The notes beneath the pieces are model-generated. The model saw only the letters and a program-made list of their open reading frames with translations. It was not told the origin of the DNA and made no database searches. A DNA stretch of 41,270 nucleotides, taken from NCBI RefSeq assembly GCF_000468495.1, contig NC_022444.1, positions 441,457 to 482,726 on the forward strand. The letters run 5' to 3'. The stretch comes from Megalodesulfovibrio gigas DSM 1382 = ATCC 19364. GTDB taxonomy: Bacteria; Desulfobacterota; Desulfovibrionia; Desulfovibrionales; Desulfovibrionaceae. This document shows, piece by piece, positions 26,171 to 33,896 of the stretch (the first letter of the stretch is position 1; each line of letters opens with the position of its first letter). A program made the translations under genes and the position numbers.

Positions 26171-26701
26171 ATGCAGTTGAACCAAGAACACCTCAAGATC
26201 CTCAAGGACATCTCCCTGTTCTCGAGGGTCCATCGCTACCACGGCATGCTGCCGCGAAAACTGGCGCTGTTCTACGATGACCAAGCCATCGACGAGCTGT
26301 TGCACGCCGAATACATCGAGCGGGTGCATTTCAAGTACCCCTGTGGGTCCAACACCATGCTGCTGCGGCTCACCACTGCCGGCGCTGCGGCCCTGCAGGC
26401 AGATGTGGGCGCGGCAGAGACGTTGCCAGACAATGTGGTGCTTGATGAGCTGACCCAGGAACAGTGGGACGTTCTGTCCGACATCTACCACACCTCCCAG
26501 CTGCGCCGCTACGGCGGCATTCTGCCCCTGGAAAAGGTGGAGGATGAGCGGATGGATCCCAAGATCATCAACAAGCTCTACGCGCGGGGATTCCTCATCC
26601 GCGTCAAGGCCGAGATGGGCTCCGGCAAAAAGCGCAAAGGCTTCATCATCTCCAACAAGGGCCTGCGCTACCTCAATTTGTATTCGCCCATCATGCAGTA
26701 G
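26171..26701 (+). CDS. Protein of two winged-helix-like repeats, function unknown
   Basis: A 176-residue soluble protein with two related halves. LNQEHLKILKDISLFSRVHR, then YHGMLPRKLAL, recurs as LTQEQWDVLSDIYHTSQLRR, then YGGILPLEKV. Each half continues with a helix, an I/V-R-V strand and a basic wing (KYPCGSNTMLLRLTTAG versus GSGKKRKGFIISNKG). This looks like a duplicated winged-helix domain, so DNA binding is plausible. The ATG at 26171 begins the first repeat; the ribosome site is weak. It ends convergently with the next gene, overlapping 11 bases. Confidence 0.6.
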   Translation: MQLNQEHLKILKDISLFSRVHRYHGMLPRKLALFYDDQAIDELLHAEYIERVHFKYPCGSNTMLLRLTTAGAAALQADVGAAETLPDNVVLDELTQEQWDVLSDIYHTSQLRRYGGILPLEKVEDERMDPKIINKLYARGFLIRVKAEMGSGKKRKGFIISNKGLRYLNLYSPIMQ

Positions 26702-27758
26702 CTGCCCCGCGCAGCCGCTGCCCGTGCAGCAGCCCGAACGCCCCGGCCAGCATCATGTCTCCGCCCGGGGCGATGAACTGTGCCGCAGCCCCGCCCTCCT
26801 CGCTCCCGGCCAGCAGGCTTCGTTGCGGCCCAAGCACCACCAGCCGATCAAACGTCCCGGCCGCAGCCGGCGGTTCCAGCCGCAGGCTGCCATGCCCGCC
26901 CGAGGCATGCACCTGGGCCTGCGCCAGCGTTCCCCGCCGGAACTGATCCAGATCCGCCAGCAGTTCTTCCCGGCTGCGCATGCCCGTGTGGTGCTCATAC
27001 ACGCCCCAGATGCGCCCGCCATGCACCAGAAAGGCAATCAGGTGACTGTTGCCGCAGTTCACCACGCACACGCCGGCCTCGCGTTGCAGGGCCTCGATGG
27101 CAGGATCGAACAACGCCCCCAACACCGCGGCGGCGCCGGTATCGCCCACCAGCCCCCCGGCGATGCAGCCTTGCAGGGCCGCCAGCCGGGTGTATTCCCG
27201 CGGCGGCGTCTCGAACAGCAGCGCCTCGGGCCGGCCCTGGCCCTGCTGCAAAAACGTCTCCCACAACCGGAACCGGCCCAGGCGGTTGCCCCCGTCCGGA
27301 TGGTGTCCATGATCCTGCACCGCGGCGGCCACCATGGCCGGCATGGGCAGCCCGGCCATGGCCAGCCAGCCCTGCCACCAGGGCCAGGAGAAATCGCCAG
27401 TCCAGATGGGCACATGCCCGGCCGGACACTGCTCCTGCACCGTCACGCCCATGGATTCCAGAAAGGCGGGATTGTCGAAGAGCGAGAGCCCGGCGCGACT
27501 GGTGGATGAAGCCGGCATCCCGGCAGCCAGGTGTGCCTTGAGCGCCCGGAAGAAGCCCCCGCCCATGATCTCCCCATGCAGATGCACGCCCTGCCCGGCG
27601 ACGGTGCAGGCGCGGATCTGTCGGGCCACCTGCTGCGCCGGGGATGGCAGCACAAACTTGGGGCAGTTCTCCAGGGGCCAGCGGCCGTCCAGCACCTCAT
27701 CCGGCACCAGCAGCACATCCTGGGTTCCGCTTCCGATATCCAGCAACAACAGGGCCAT
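26691..27758 (-). CDS. DUF1786-like ASKHA-fold protein
   Basis: A 355-residue protein opening with ALLLLDIGSGTQDVLLV, a phosphate-1 loop of the actin/hexokinase/Hsp70 (ASKHA) fold. CVVNCGNSHLIAFLV in the C-terminal half resembles the phosphate-2 loop. The combination matches the DUF1786 family, whose function is unknown; some members carry an old label linking them to pyruvate formate-lyase activation, which the sequence does not support. AGGAGG precedes the ATG and overlaps the stop of the glycosyltransferase gene, so it is last in the pilB-GT operon. Confidence 0.7.
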   Translation of the reverse strand: MALLLLDIGSGTQDVLLVPDEVLDGRWPLENCPKFVLPSPAQQVARQIRACTVAGQGVHLHGEIMGGGFFRALKAHLAAGMPASSTSRAGLSLFDNPAFLESMGVTVQEQCPAGHVPIWTGDFSWPWWQGWLAMAGLPMPAMVAAAVQDHGHHPDGGNRLGRFRLWETFLQQGQGRPEALLFETPPREYTRLAALQGCIAGGLVGDTGAAAVLGALFDPAIEALQREAGVCVVNCGNSHLIAFLVHGGRIWGVYEHHTGMRSREELLADLDQFRRGTLAQAQVHASGGHGSLRLEPPAAAGTFDRLVVLGPQRSLLAGSEEGGAAAQFIAPGGDMMLAGAFGLLHGQRLRGAATA

Positions 27759-27767
27759 GCATCCTCC

Positions 27768-28805
27768 TTACGCCGCCAGCAGGTAATCCCGACCGGCGAC
27801 GAATCCTTGCGATTCCAGAAATTCGGCAATCTGCACATGGGCATCGCGGCTGGCCACATAGGAGAGCACCAGGCACTCCCCGGCCGGGGGAAGCCCTGCC
27901 CGCGGGATGACCGGCACGCCGCCGTAGCGCTGGCCGATCTTTTTGGGGTCGATGTCCACCCAGGCGACAATGCGCACGCCGTGCGCCAGCAGCAGCCGGG
28001 CCCGCTTGCGGCTCACCTGACCCGCACCGATGACGTACACGTCCGGATGATGCGGATTATGCCGGGCCAGCCAGCGGGCCAGGGCCTCGGTTTTAAGGGC
28101 ATAGAAGGCCTCCGCCGCATAGTTGGCGTGGGTACGGGACAGGCGCGAGGGCGGATCGTTCCACACCACAAGCGTTTCCGGACACTTGGCCATGGCCACG
28201 TCCGCATCCAGCCACCGCAGCCAGAGGTCGTAATCCTCGGGAAACGGCCCCTCGCGGTAGCCGCCCAGGCGCTGCACCAGCTCGCGCCGGAACATCACCG
28301 AGGGATGGGCCAGGGGGGATTCACGAAAGCGGTTGGCGGCAATGGCTTCTGGCGTCGTCAGGGTGTTGATCCAGTCCACATAGGCCGCATAGCCGGCGCA
28401 GTGGTCTCGGCATCCGCCAAAGGCCACCATGCAGGAGGCCAGCCCCAGGGAGGGCTGCGTCTCCAGCAGCTGCCACTGCCGGGCCAGGCGCTCGGGGTGG
28501 CTCCAGTCGTCCCCGTCCATGCGGGCAATGTATGGTCCGCGGGCCAGGGTCAGGCCATGGTTGAGGGCGGGCACGATGCCGCCGTGCGGCATGACCACAG
28601 GCCGTACGCGGGAGTCCCGGGCGGCATAAGCCTGCAGCAGGGGCAGGGTGGCGTCCTCGGAGCCGTCGTCCACGGCCAGCAGCTCGAAGTCGGCAAAGGT
28701 CTGCCCGAGGATGGATTCCACCGCCCCGGCCAGGGTGGCGGCGGCGTTGTACACGGGCATGAGGACGGAAATCTGCACAGCGGCAGGACACTCGGCGGCA
28801 GGCAT
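27768..28805 (-). CDS. Family 2 glycosyltransferase with C-terminal Rossmann-like domain
   Basis: A 345-residue protein. Residues 10-230 form a GT-A transferase: ISVLMPVYNAAATL, LLAVDDGSEDAT, and the DxD-type RMDGDDW that binds the metal and nucleotide-sugar. Residues about 253-345 (DVYVIGAGQVSRKRARLLL, then VAWVDIDPKKIGQRYGG and a YLLAA end) look like a separate Rossmann-like nucleotide or sugar-binding domain. It lacks transmembrane segments, so it is cytoplasmic. Acceptor unknown. It lies 48 bases after the pilB-like gene. Confidence 0.82.
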   Translation of the reverse strand: MPAAECPAAVQISVLMPVYNAAATLAGAVESILGQTFADFELLAVDDGSEDATLPLLQAYAARDSRVRPVVMPHGGIVPALNHGLTLARGPYIARMDGDDWSHPERLARQWQLLETQPSLGLASCMVAFGGCRDHCAGYAAYVDWINTLTTPEAIAANRFRESPLAHPSVMFRRELVQRLGGYREGPFPEDYDLWLRWLDADVAMAKCPETLVVWNDPPSRLSRTHANYAAEAFYALKTEALARWLARHNPHHPDVYVIGAGQVSRKRARLLLAHGVRIVAWVDIDPKKIGQRYGGVPVIPRAGLPPAGECLVLSYVASRDAHVQIAEFLESQGFVAGRDYLLAA

Positions 28806-28853
28806 GGCCGTGTGTACCCTGCCGCCGTTCCAGGCGCAAGCGTCGCGCAGGCA

Positions 28854-30662
28854 TCAGAACGCCACGCTGGTGAACTCCTCGAAGGTGGTCAGGCCCTGAA
28901 ACACCTTGAAGGCGGCATCCATCTTGAGGGTGGAGAGCCGCTTGGCCTGCACCGCCGCCTGCTTGATCTCCACCGAGGACGCCCGCTTGAGGATGAGGGG
29001 CTGCACCACATCGTCCACCTCCAGCACCTCATACACCCCCATGCGGCCCTTGAAGCCGGAATTCTCGCACTTGAAGCAGCCCTTGCCCTGGAAGAAATGC
29101 ATGCGCTGGCTGCCGCTCACGCCCATGGACCGCAGGGCGGCGGCTGGCGCCTCGAAGGGTTCGATACAGTCCGGGCAGATGCGCCGCACCAGGCGCTGGG
29201 CCACCACCACCAGGAGGGTGGAGGCGATGAGGAAGGGTTCGATATCCATCTCAATGAAGCGCGTCACCGCACCGGCGGCGTCGTTGGTGTGCAGGGTGGA
29301 AAGCACCTTGTGACCGGTCATGGAGGCCTGGATGCCGATGTTGGCTGTTTCCTGATCCCGGATTTCCCCCACCATGACCACATCCGGGTCCTGACGCAGG
29401 ATGGCCCGCAGGCCGGAGGCAAAGGTCATGCCGGCCTTGACGTTCAACTGTACCTGGGTCACCTCGTCGATGCGGCTTTCCACGGGGTCTTCCAGGGTGA
29501 TGGTATTGATGGTCGGCTTGCTGATTTTCTTGAGGATGGAGTACAGCAGCGTGGTCTTGCCCGAGCCGGTGGGGCCGGTGGCCAGCATCATGCCGTAGGG
29601 CTTGAGGATGGCCTTGTCGATCTTGACGCGTTCCTTGTCGCTCATGCCCAGTTGATCCAGAGACAGGGGCTTGGCGCTCTGCACGTGCAGCCGCATGACC
29701 ACCTTCTCCCCGTAAATGGTGGGCAGGGTGGAAACGCGGACACTGATTTCCCGATGCTGCACGCGGTACGTGAAGCGGCCGTCCTGGGGCACGCGGGTGA
29801 CGGAGATATCCAGGTTCGACAACAGCTTGATGCGCGAGATGAGGGGCAGGAACAGCTTTTTCGGCGGCGGCGGGAAGGATTTGAGCTCGCCATCGATGCG
29901 GAACTTCAGCTCCAGCTTGTCCTTCTTGCGGCTGAAGTGAATGTCCGAGGCGCGCTTGTTCATGGCCTGCACCAGGATGGAGTTGACGATCTTCACCACC
30001 GGCGCATCCTGGGCCATGCTCTGCAGCGAGCCTATGTTGAGCTCGCCGGCATCTTCCCCCTCATCCACGGCGTACTCTCCCCCGTCCTCCTCAATCTCCT
30101 CGAAGGTCTCGTGGGCGAGTATGCCGGCATCCAGGCTGCGGCCATAAATGGCATGGGCGATGTCATCAAATTCATGCTTGCTGCAGATGGCGATTTCCAC
30201 TTCCATCCTGGTCACATGCATGATGGAGTCCAGGGCGGTCAGATCGGTGGGATCCTGCATGGCCACCCAGAGCACGCCGCCCTGCCTGGCCAGGGGCAGC
30301 ACCATGCACCGTTCGGCCAAATCCGAGCTGATGAGGCTGGCCAGGGAGGGGTCTGGCACAAAAGATTCCACATCCAGGCGCTTGACCTTGAGCTGCCGCG
30401 AGAGCACGGCCAGCAGCCGCGCCTCTTCCACGATGCCGTTCTGGATGAGAAACTGTCCCAGCTTGAGGGGGCTGCCCCGCTTGGCCACCAGGGCGTCATC
30501 CAGGGCCTGCTGGGTGAGCAGCCCGGCCTCCACGAGCATTTCGCCCAGTCGCTTGCGCGGTCCTTGCCTGTGCTTGCGGGCAATGTCCTTGGCGGCATCG
30601 GCATGCCCCGTGGTGGAGGCGGCCTCGTCTGCGTGCGGGTCCTGGCTCAGGTGTTCCATCAT
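28854..30662 (-). CDS. GspE/PilB-family secretion or pilus assembly ATPase
   Basis: A 602-residue hexameric ATPase. The N-terminal module (residues about 25-170, GEMLVEAGLLTQQALDDAL then LGQFLIQNGIV) is the MshEN/GspE-N type, which in some members binds c-di-GMP. Walker A is GPTGSGKTT, the Asp box TLEDPVE, Walker B VVMVGEIRD, and a CPDC...CFKC pair forms the zinc motif. No other pilus or type II secretion genes are adjacent, so the partner system is encoded elsewhere. The start at 30662 has GAGGAAAGG upstream; 30695 is an in-frame alternative. Confidence 0.9.
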   Translation of the reverse strand: MMEHLSQDPHADEAASTTGHADAAKDIARKHRQGPRKRLGEMLVEAGLLTQQALDDALVAKRGSPLKLGQFLIQNGIVEEARLLAVLSRQLKVKRLDVESFVPDPSLASLISSDLAERCMVLPLARQGGVLWVAMQDPTDLTALDSIMHVTRMEVEIAICSKHEFDDIAHAIYGRSLDAGILAHETFEEIEEDGGEYAVDEGEDAGELNIGSLQSMAQDAPVVKIVNSILVQAMNKRASDIHFSRKKDKLELKFRIDGELKSFPPPPKKLFLPLISRIKLLSNLDISVTRVPQDGRFTYRVQHREISVRVSTLPTIYGEKVVMRLHVQSAKPLSLDQLGMSDKERVKIDKAILKPYGMMLATGPTGSGKTTLLYSILKKISKPTINTITLEDPVESRIDEVTQVQLNVKAGMTFASGLRAILRQDPDVVMVGEIRDQETANIGIQASMTGHKVLSTLHTNDAAGAVTRFIEMDIEPFLIASTLLVVVAQRLVRRICPDCIEPFEAPAAALRSMGVSGSQRMHFFQGKGCFKCENSGFKGRMGVYEVLEVDDVVQPLILKRASSVEIKQAAVQAKRLSTLKMDAAFKVFQGLTTFEEFTSVAF

Positions 30663-30809
30663 CCTTTCCTCATCCCCCAGGTTGGCGGCAGCCATGCGTG
30701 CGCCGGCCCTGACCGTACTGCCGGCGTCACCGTGTCATGCCATGGATACCGGTGCGCCAAAACAGCCAGCCTTGCAAGGGGGGGAACCGGGAGGACTCCC
30801 CTCCCTTTT

Positions 30810-30840
30810 CCACTTCAACAGGCCTTTCTTTTTGAAGTGG
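30810..30840. other. Hairpin between ttuA-like and pilB-like genes
   Basis: CCACTTCA/TGAAGTGG, an 8-bp stem with a T-rich loop on the plus strand and no terminal T-run on the minus strand. It may help end the ttuA operon transcript or protect its 3' end. Confidence 0.3.
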
Positions 30841-30865
30841 AGGCGGAATCAGCCCGGACGCAGGC

Positions 30866-31786
30866 TCAGAGTTCCACGGGCATGTCGCGGCGGGCGATGG
30901 CCTCGCGCATGCGGCACACGCTGCAGCATTCGGCATTGGTGGGATGCCCGCACTGGGTGCACGGCACAATGGCGCATGGCGCAGCAGCCTGCGCCTGCCG
31001 GAAAGGCTGGCGGCCGAATTCCAGAAATCCAAGATAGAACTGCAGCTTCTGGCCGGGAGACGTCTCCTCCAGACCGGCCAGCAGGGACTTGTGCCCCGTA
31101 AAGCTGGCGCCGCGGCTGTAGGGGCATGCGCCCATATGGTACTCAATGCCGGCCAGAAAGCAGTACGCGGCGGTCTCGAACTCAGACAACCGCCACATCG
31201 GCTTCACCTTTTTTGCAAACCCGTTGCCTGCCGGCAGCATGGGGCCCTGGTCCGCCAGCTGGGCGGCATCCCACCGGATGACGTTGGCGAACAGCCGGCT
31301 GGTCTCATCGTCCAGGTTGTGCCCCGTGGCCAGCACGGTGAAGCCCCCCTGCACGGCCGCGCGGTTGAAGAGCTGCCGTTTGATGGTGCCGCAGGCCGAG
31401 CAGATCGGGCGGTTGATGCAGTCCTTCACCAGGGGGATGGCCAGCCCTTCGTCGGCCAGCTGCACCACATCCAAGGGGATGCCGTGCGCGGCGCAGAACC
31501 GCTCCACCGCCGCACGCGCCGGTGCGGAGGAATCCGGGATGCCCAGATCCAGATGCACGCCGTGGACGCCATACCCCAGCCGGCGCAGCAAATGCGCCAT
31601 GGCCAGGGAATCCTTGCCGCCGGAAAGGGCCAGCAGGATGGTGTCTGCATGGGAAAACAACCCCTGGCTGCGGATGGCTTTTTCCACCTGCCGTTCCACA
31701 AATTCCAGAAAGCAGGCCTCGCAAAACCCGGTGTGATGGCTGGGCAAGGCCACTGCGGCCCTGGCCCGGCAACGTTTACACTTCAT
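30866..31786 (-). CDS. TtuA/Ncs6-type tRNA 2-thiolation enzyme
   Basis: A 306-residue PP-loop ATPase. The N-terminal zinc finger uses C3, C6, C22 and C25. SGGKDS at 55-60 is the PP-loop. C129 and C132 (CSAC) and C221 (GACPYSR) match the three cysteines that hold the 4Fe-4S cluster in Thermus TtuA (130, 133, 222 from memory). A C-terminal CTQCGHPTNAECCSVC forms a second zinc finger. TtuA moves sulfur from a ubiquitin-like carrier to tRNA uridine (position 54 in thermophiles). The carrier gene lies just upstream. The ATG at 31786 begins the conserved MKCKRC. Confidence 0.88.
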   Translation of the reverse strand: MKCKRCRARAAVALPSHHTGFCEACFLEFVERQVEKAIRSQGLFSHADTILLALSGGKDSLAMAHLLRRLGYGVHGVHLDLGIPDSSAPARAAVERFCAAHGIPLDVVQLADEGLAIPLVKDCINRPICSACGTIKRQLFNRAAVQGGFTVLATGHNLDDETSRLFANVIRWDAAQLADQGPMLPAGNGFAKKVKPMWRLSEFETAAYCFLAGIEYHMGACPYSRGASFTGHKSLLAGLEETSPGQKLQFYLGFLEFGRQPFRQAQAAAPCAIVPCTQCGHPTNAECCSVCRMREAIARRDMPVEL

Positions 31787-31827
31787 GAAGCTCGTCGATG
31801 GTGATGAGTGTGGCGGTAGTATACCGT

Positions 31828-31843
31828 TTGCAGTGGTCTGCAA
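31828..31843 (-). other. Hairpin immediately after the sulfur-carrier stop codon
   Basis: Directly after UGA comes TTGCAG-ACCA-CTGCAA, a perfect 6-bp stem with a 4-base loop. The downstream frame is that of TtuA. It could affect termination or coupling; its position is too close to be a normal SECIS. Confidence 0.45.
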
Positions 31844-32053
31844 TCACCCGCGGGAGGTGACGGGCCGGATGCGCAGCCGAGCCCCTTCTTCGAGGATGAC
31901 ATCCCAGGTGACCAGTTGCGGGCCGTCTGCCGTCTCCAGGATGGTCAGCGTCTCATTCTGCCGAAATCCCAGCCGGTTGAGCACGGCGCGCACGGACTTG
32001 CAATACTCCACTTCGCGCTCCTTGCCCCCCGGCTCCATGATAACTGTAACCAT
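31844..32053 (-). CDS. MoaD/ThiS/TtuB-like ubiquitin-fold sulfur carrier
   Basis: A 69-residue beta-grasp protein (VTVIMEPGGKEREVEY, then SVRAVLNRLG, then VTWDVILEEGARLRIRPV). Such carriers take sulfur as a C-terminal thiocarboxylate. Here the chain ends SRG, a single Gly, whereas most carriers end in GlyGly. Its start overlaps the stop of the HPt gene as TAATG, and its stop lies in the same frame as the TtuA gene. Neighbourhood and size point to the TtuB role for TtuA. The absence of the double Gly lowers confidence that it is a working carrier. Confidence 0.72.
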   Translation of the reverse strand: MVTVIMEPGGKEREVEYCKSVRAVLNRLGFRQNETLTILETADGPQLVTWDVILEEGARLRIRPVTSRG

Positions 32054-32487
32054 TAGTCGCCTTTATTTTTTCCGGACTCCGCCATGCGCGCCAGTTCCGA
32101 AAGCAGCAGCCTGGCTTCGGCATGCAAGGCGGCCCATGCGGCGTCCAGTGCTGCGAACCCGGCATCGTCCCCGCTGTCGAACCCTGGCGCCCCGGCCAGA
32201 CGCTCCAGCACGGCCGCCAGTTGCTCGCAGTGTTGCGCCCCGATGATGGCCGCAGCGCCCTTGAGCGCATGGGCCTGCCGCTGCACCTGGGCAGCATCCC
32301 GGCCCTGCATGGCCACCGCAAGATGCTCCAGCCGGGCAGGCGCATCCGACGCAAAGGAGGTGAACAGCAGGTGCAGCAGTTCCACATCCCCGCCAAGGCG
32401 ATGCAACGCGGCAGCATACGCCAGATGCGTGGCTGACGGAAGAGCGGAAGCGGCGACGGCGGGCAATTCGGGGGCGGTATGACTCAT
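32053..32487 (-). CDS. Histidine phosphotransfer (HPt) domain protein
   Basis: A 144-residue helical protein with the HPt signature QAHALKGAAAIIGA. H73 is the phospho-accepting histidine, and the helix DVELLHLLFTSF precedes it as in ArcB/LuxU-type HPt domains. It passes phosphoryl groups between receiver domains; a receiver gene lies divergently about 220 bases away and may be its partner. GAGGAT precedes the ATG. Its stop overlaps the sulfur-carrier start, an unusual pairing. Confidence 0.85.
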   Translation of the reverse strand: MSHTAPELPAVAASALPSATHLAYAAALHRLGGDVELLHLLFTSFASDAPARLEHLAVAMQGRDAAQVQRQAHALKGAAAIIGAQHCEQLAAVLERLAGAPGFDSGDDAGFAALDAAWAALHAEARLLLSELARMAESGKNKGD

Positions 32488-32707
32488 GAATCCTCGTGCA
32501 TTGGAGCAGAATACTCCAGCCGCCCGCAGCAGCGCAAGGAAAATCCCACGCCTGCAATTCCGGCAGGTCAGGCACGCAGCCGTCTTGAAAACGCCTTGTC
32601 ATTGTCACAGGCATATACTACATGACGAGTATCCCCGAGAGGCCATCTGCTCTGCCCGCGTGCGGCATGGGCAGCATTGAGCCCCGACGTCCGGCAAGGA
32701 GCGAGAC

Positions 32708-33091
32708 ATGAGCGAGGCCCGAAAGGTCCTGGTAGTGGACGACGAGAAGCACATCCGCATGCTGTACCGTGAAGAGCTGGAAACCGACGGCTATGTCATC
32801 GCCACATCCGACGGCCAGGAGGACATCCTGCAGGTCATCGCCCGGGAACAGCCCCTGGTGGTGGTGCTGGATATCAAACTCGGCGCCAACCGGTCCGGCC
32901 TGGATCTGCTGCAGGAAATCCGCAGCAAGCACCAGACCCTGCCGGTCATCCTCTCCACGGCGTACGACAGCTTTCAGCACGACCTCAAATCCATCGCCGC
33001 TGATTATTATGTGGTGAAATCCGTGGATTTGGCAGAACTCAAAGATAAGGTCAGCCAGGCCCTGAGCAAGGCCGCCCGACTGGCGACATAA
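32708..33091 (+). CDS. Single-domain response regulator (CheY-like receiver)
   Basis: A 127-residue receiver without an output domain. The acidic pocket is D11/D12, the phosphorylation site D55 in VVVLDIKL, T84 is the switch Thr in ILSTAY, and K104 the conserved lysine in VVKS. AAGGAG lies before the ATG. With no output domain it would act by protein contact or as a phosphate shuttle, perhaps with the divergent HPt protein. I see no clear promoter in the 220 bases between them. Confidence 0.9.
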   Translation: MSEARKVLVVDDEKHIRMLYREELETDGYVIATSDGQEDILQVIAREQPLVVVLDIKLGANRSGLDLLQEIRSKHQTLPVILSTAYDSFQHDLKSIAADYYVVKSVDLAELKDKVSQALSKAARLAT

Positions 33092-33187
33092 CCCGGCCAG
33101 GCCCGGCCGCGCCCGGCTGTATCGATCTGGCCCACAGGCCCTTCCTGCATTGCCCTTGGCCGGGCTTCGTGCTAGCGCTGAGCAGCT

Positions 33188-33859
33188 ATGAACGACTTCA
33201 TCTCCGATTTGAACCGGCTGCTCATTTTCTTCCTTCCCTTTGCCCTGGGCATCATCCTGCACGAGGTGGCCCACGGGTACATCGCGTGGCGGCTGGGGGA
33301 CCCCACCGCCAAAAACCAGGGCAGGCTCACGCTGAACCCCATCAAGCACGTGGACCCCATGGGCCTGGCCGTCTTCGTGCTCACGGCCCTGTTCACCGGC
33401 TTTGTCTTTGGCTGGGCCAAACCCGTGCCTGTGGACCCGCGCTACTTCAAGAACCCCCGCCAGGGCCTCATGCTCTCCTCCATGGCCGGGCCGGCCACCA
33501 ACTTTGCCCTGGCCCTCTGCTTCGCCTTTGCCTTCACGGCGCTGTACGGGCATGCCGCCACAGCCCCCCTGGGCAGCACCGGGGCGTATTTCCTGGATCC
33601 CCTGGTGCGCATCTGCCTGGCCGGCGTCAGCGTGAATCTGGTCCTGGGCGTGCTCAATCTCATTCCCATCCCGCCCTTGGACGGTTCCAAGGTGGTGCAA
33701 TACTTCCTGCCCCGGGACCTGGCCCTCAAGTACCTTTCCCTGGAGCGCCACGGCTTTCTGCTGCTGTTGCTGCTCATTGCCTTCGGCGTGGTCGGCCGGT
33801 TCATCCGCTTCATCGTTGAACCCCTGTTCACGGGCGTGATGACCCTTGCCGGCGCCTGA
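33188..33859 (+). CDS. Site-2 protease family (M50) membrane metalloprotease
   Basis: A 223-residue membrane protein. HEVAH (H25, E26, H29) in the first helix and NLIPIPPLDGS with D165 in a later helix are the zinc ligands of M50 proteases. It has no PDZ or CBS domain, so it belongs to the short group of S2P homologues with unknown substrates, distinct from RseP. It cleaves within the membrane. It lies 37 bases before trpS. Confidence 0.9.
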   Translation: MNDFISDLNRLLIFFLPFALGIILHEVAHGYIAWRLGDPTAKNQGRLTLNPIKHVDPMGLAVFVLTALFTGFVFGWAKPVPVDPRYFKNPRQGLMLSSMAGPATNFALALCFAFAFTALYGHAATAPLGSTGAYFLDPLVRICLAGVSVNLVLGVLNLIPIPPLDGSKVVQYFLPRDLALKYLSLERHGFLLLLLLIAFGVVGRFIRFIVEPLFTGVMTLAGA

Positions 33860-33896
33860 TCCTCCCCTTGCACCCTCAGCCTCGCCACCTACCGCC

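Noticed and set aside
27531-31037. A plus-strand open frame of more than 1100 codons
   Set aside because: It runs antisense through five well-supported minus-strand genes (DUF1786, glycosyltransferase, PilB-type ATPase, TtuA and others). It is His/Gly-rich without any domain, the usual mirror of GC-rich coding DNA.
31828-31846. Selenocysteine at the UGA of the sulfur-carrier gene
   Set aside because: The hairpin begins immediately after UGA, so its loop is about 6 bases away, far short of the 16 or more seen for bacterial SECIS. No GGU-type loop is present.
32488-32707. A promoter for the receiver gene built on TTGTCA and TATACT
   Set aside because: The spacing between the two hexamers is 12 bases, too short, and the alternative TTGAAA is 23 bases away, too far.
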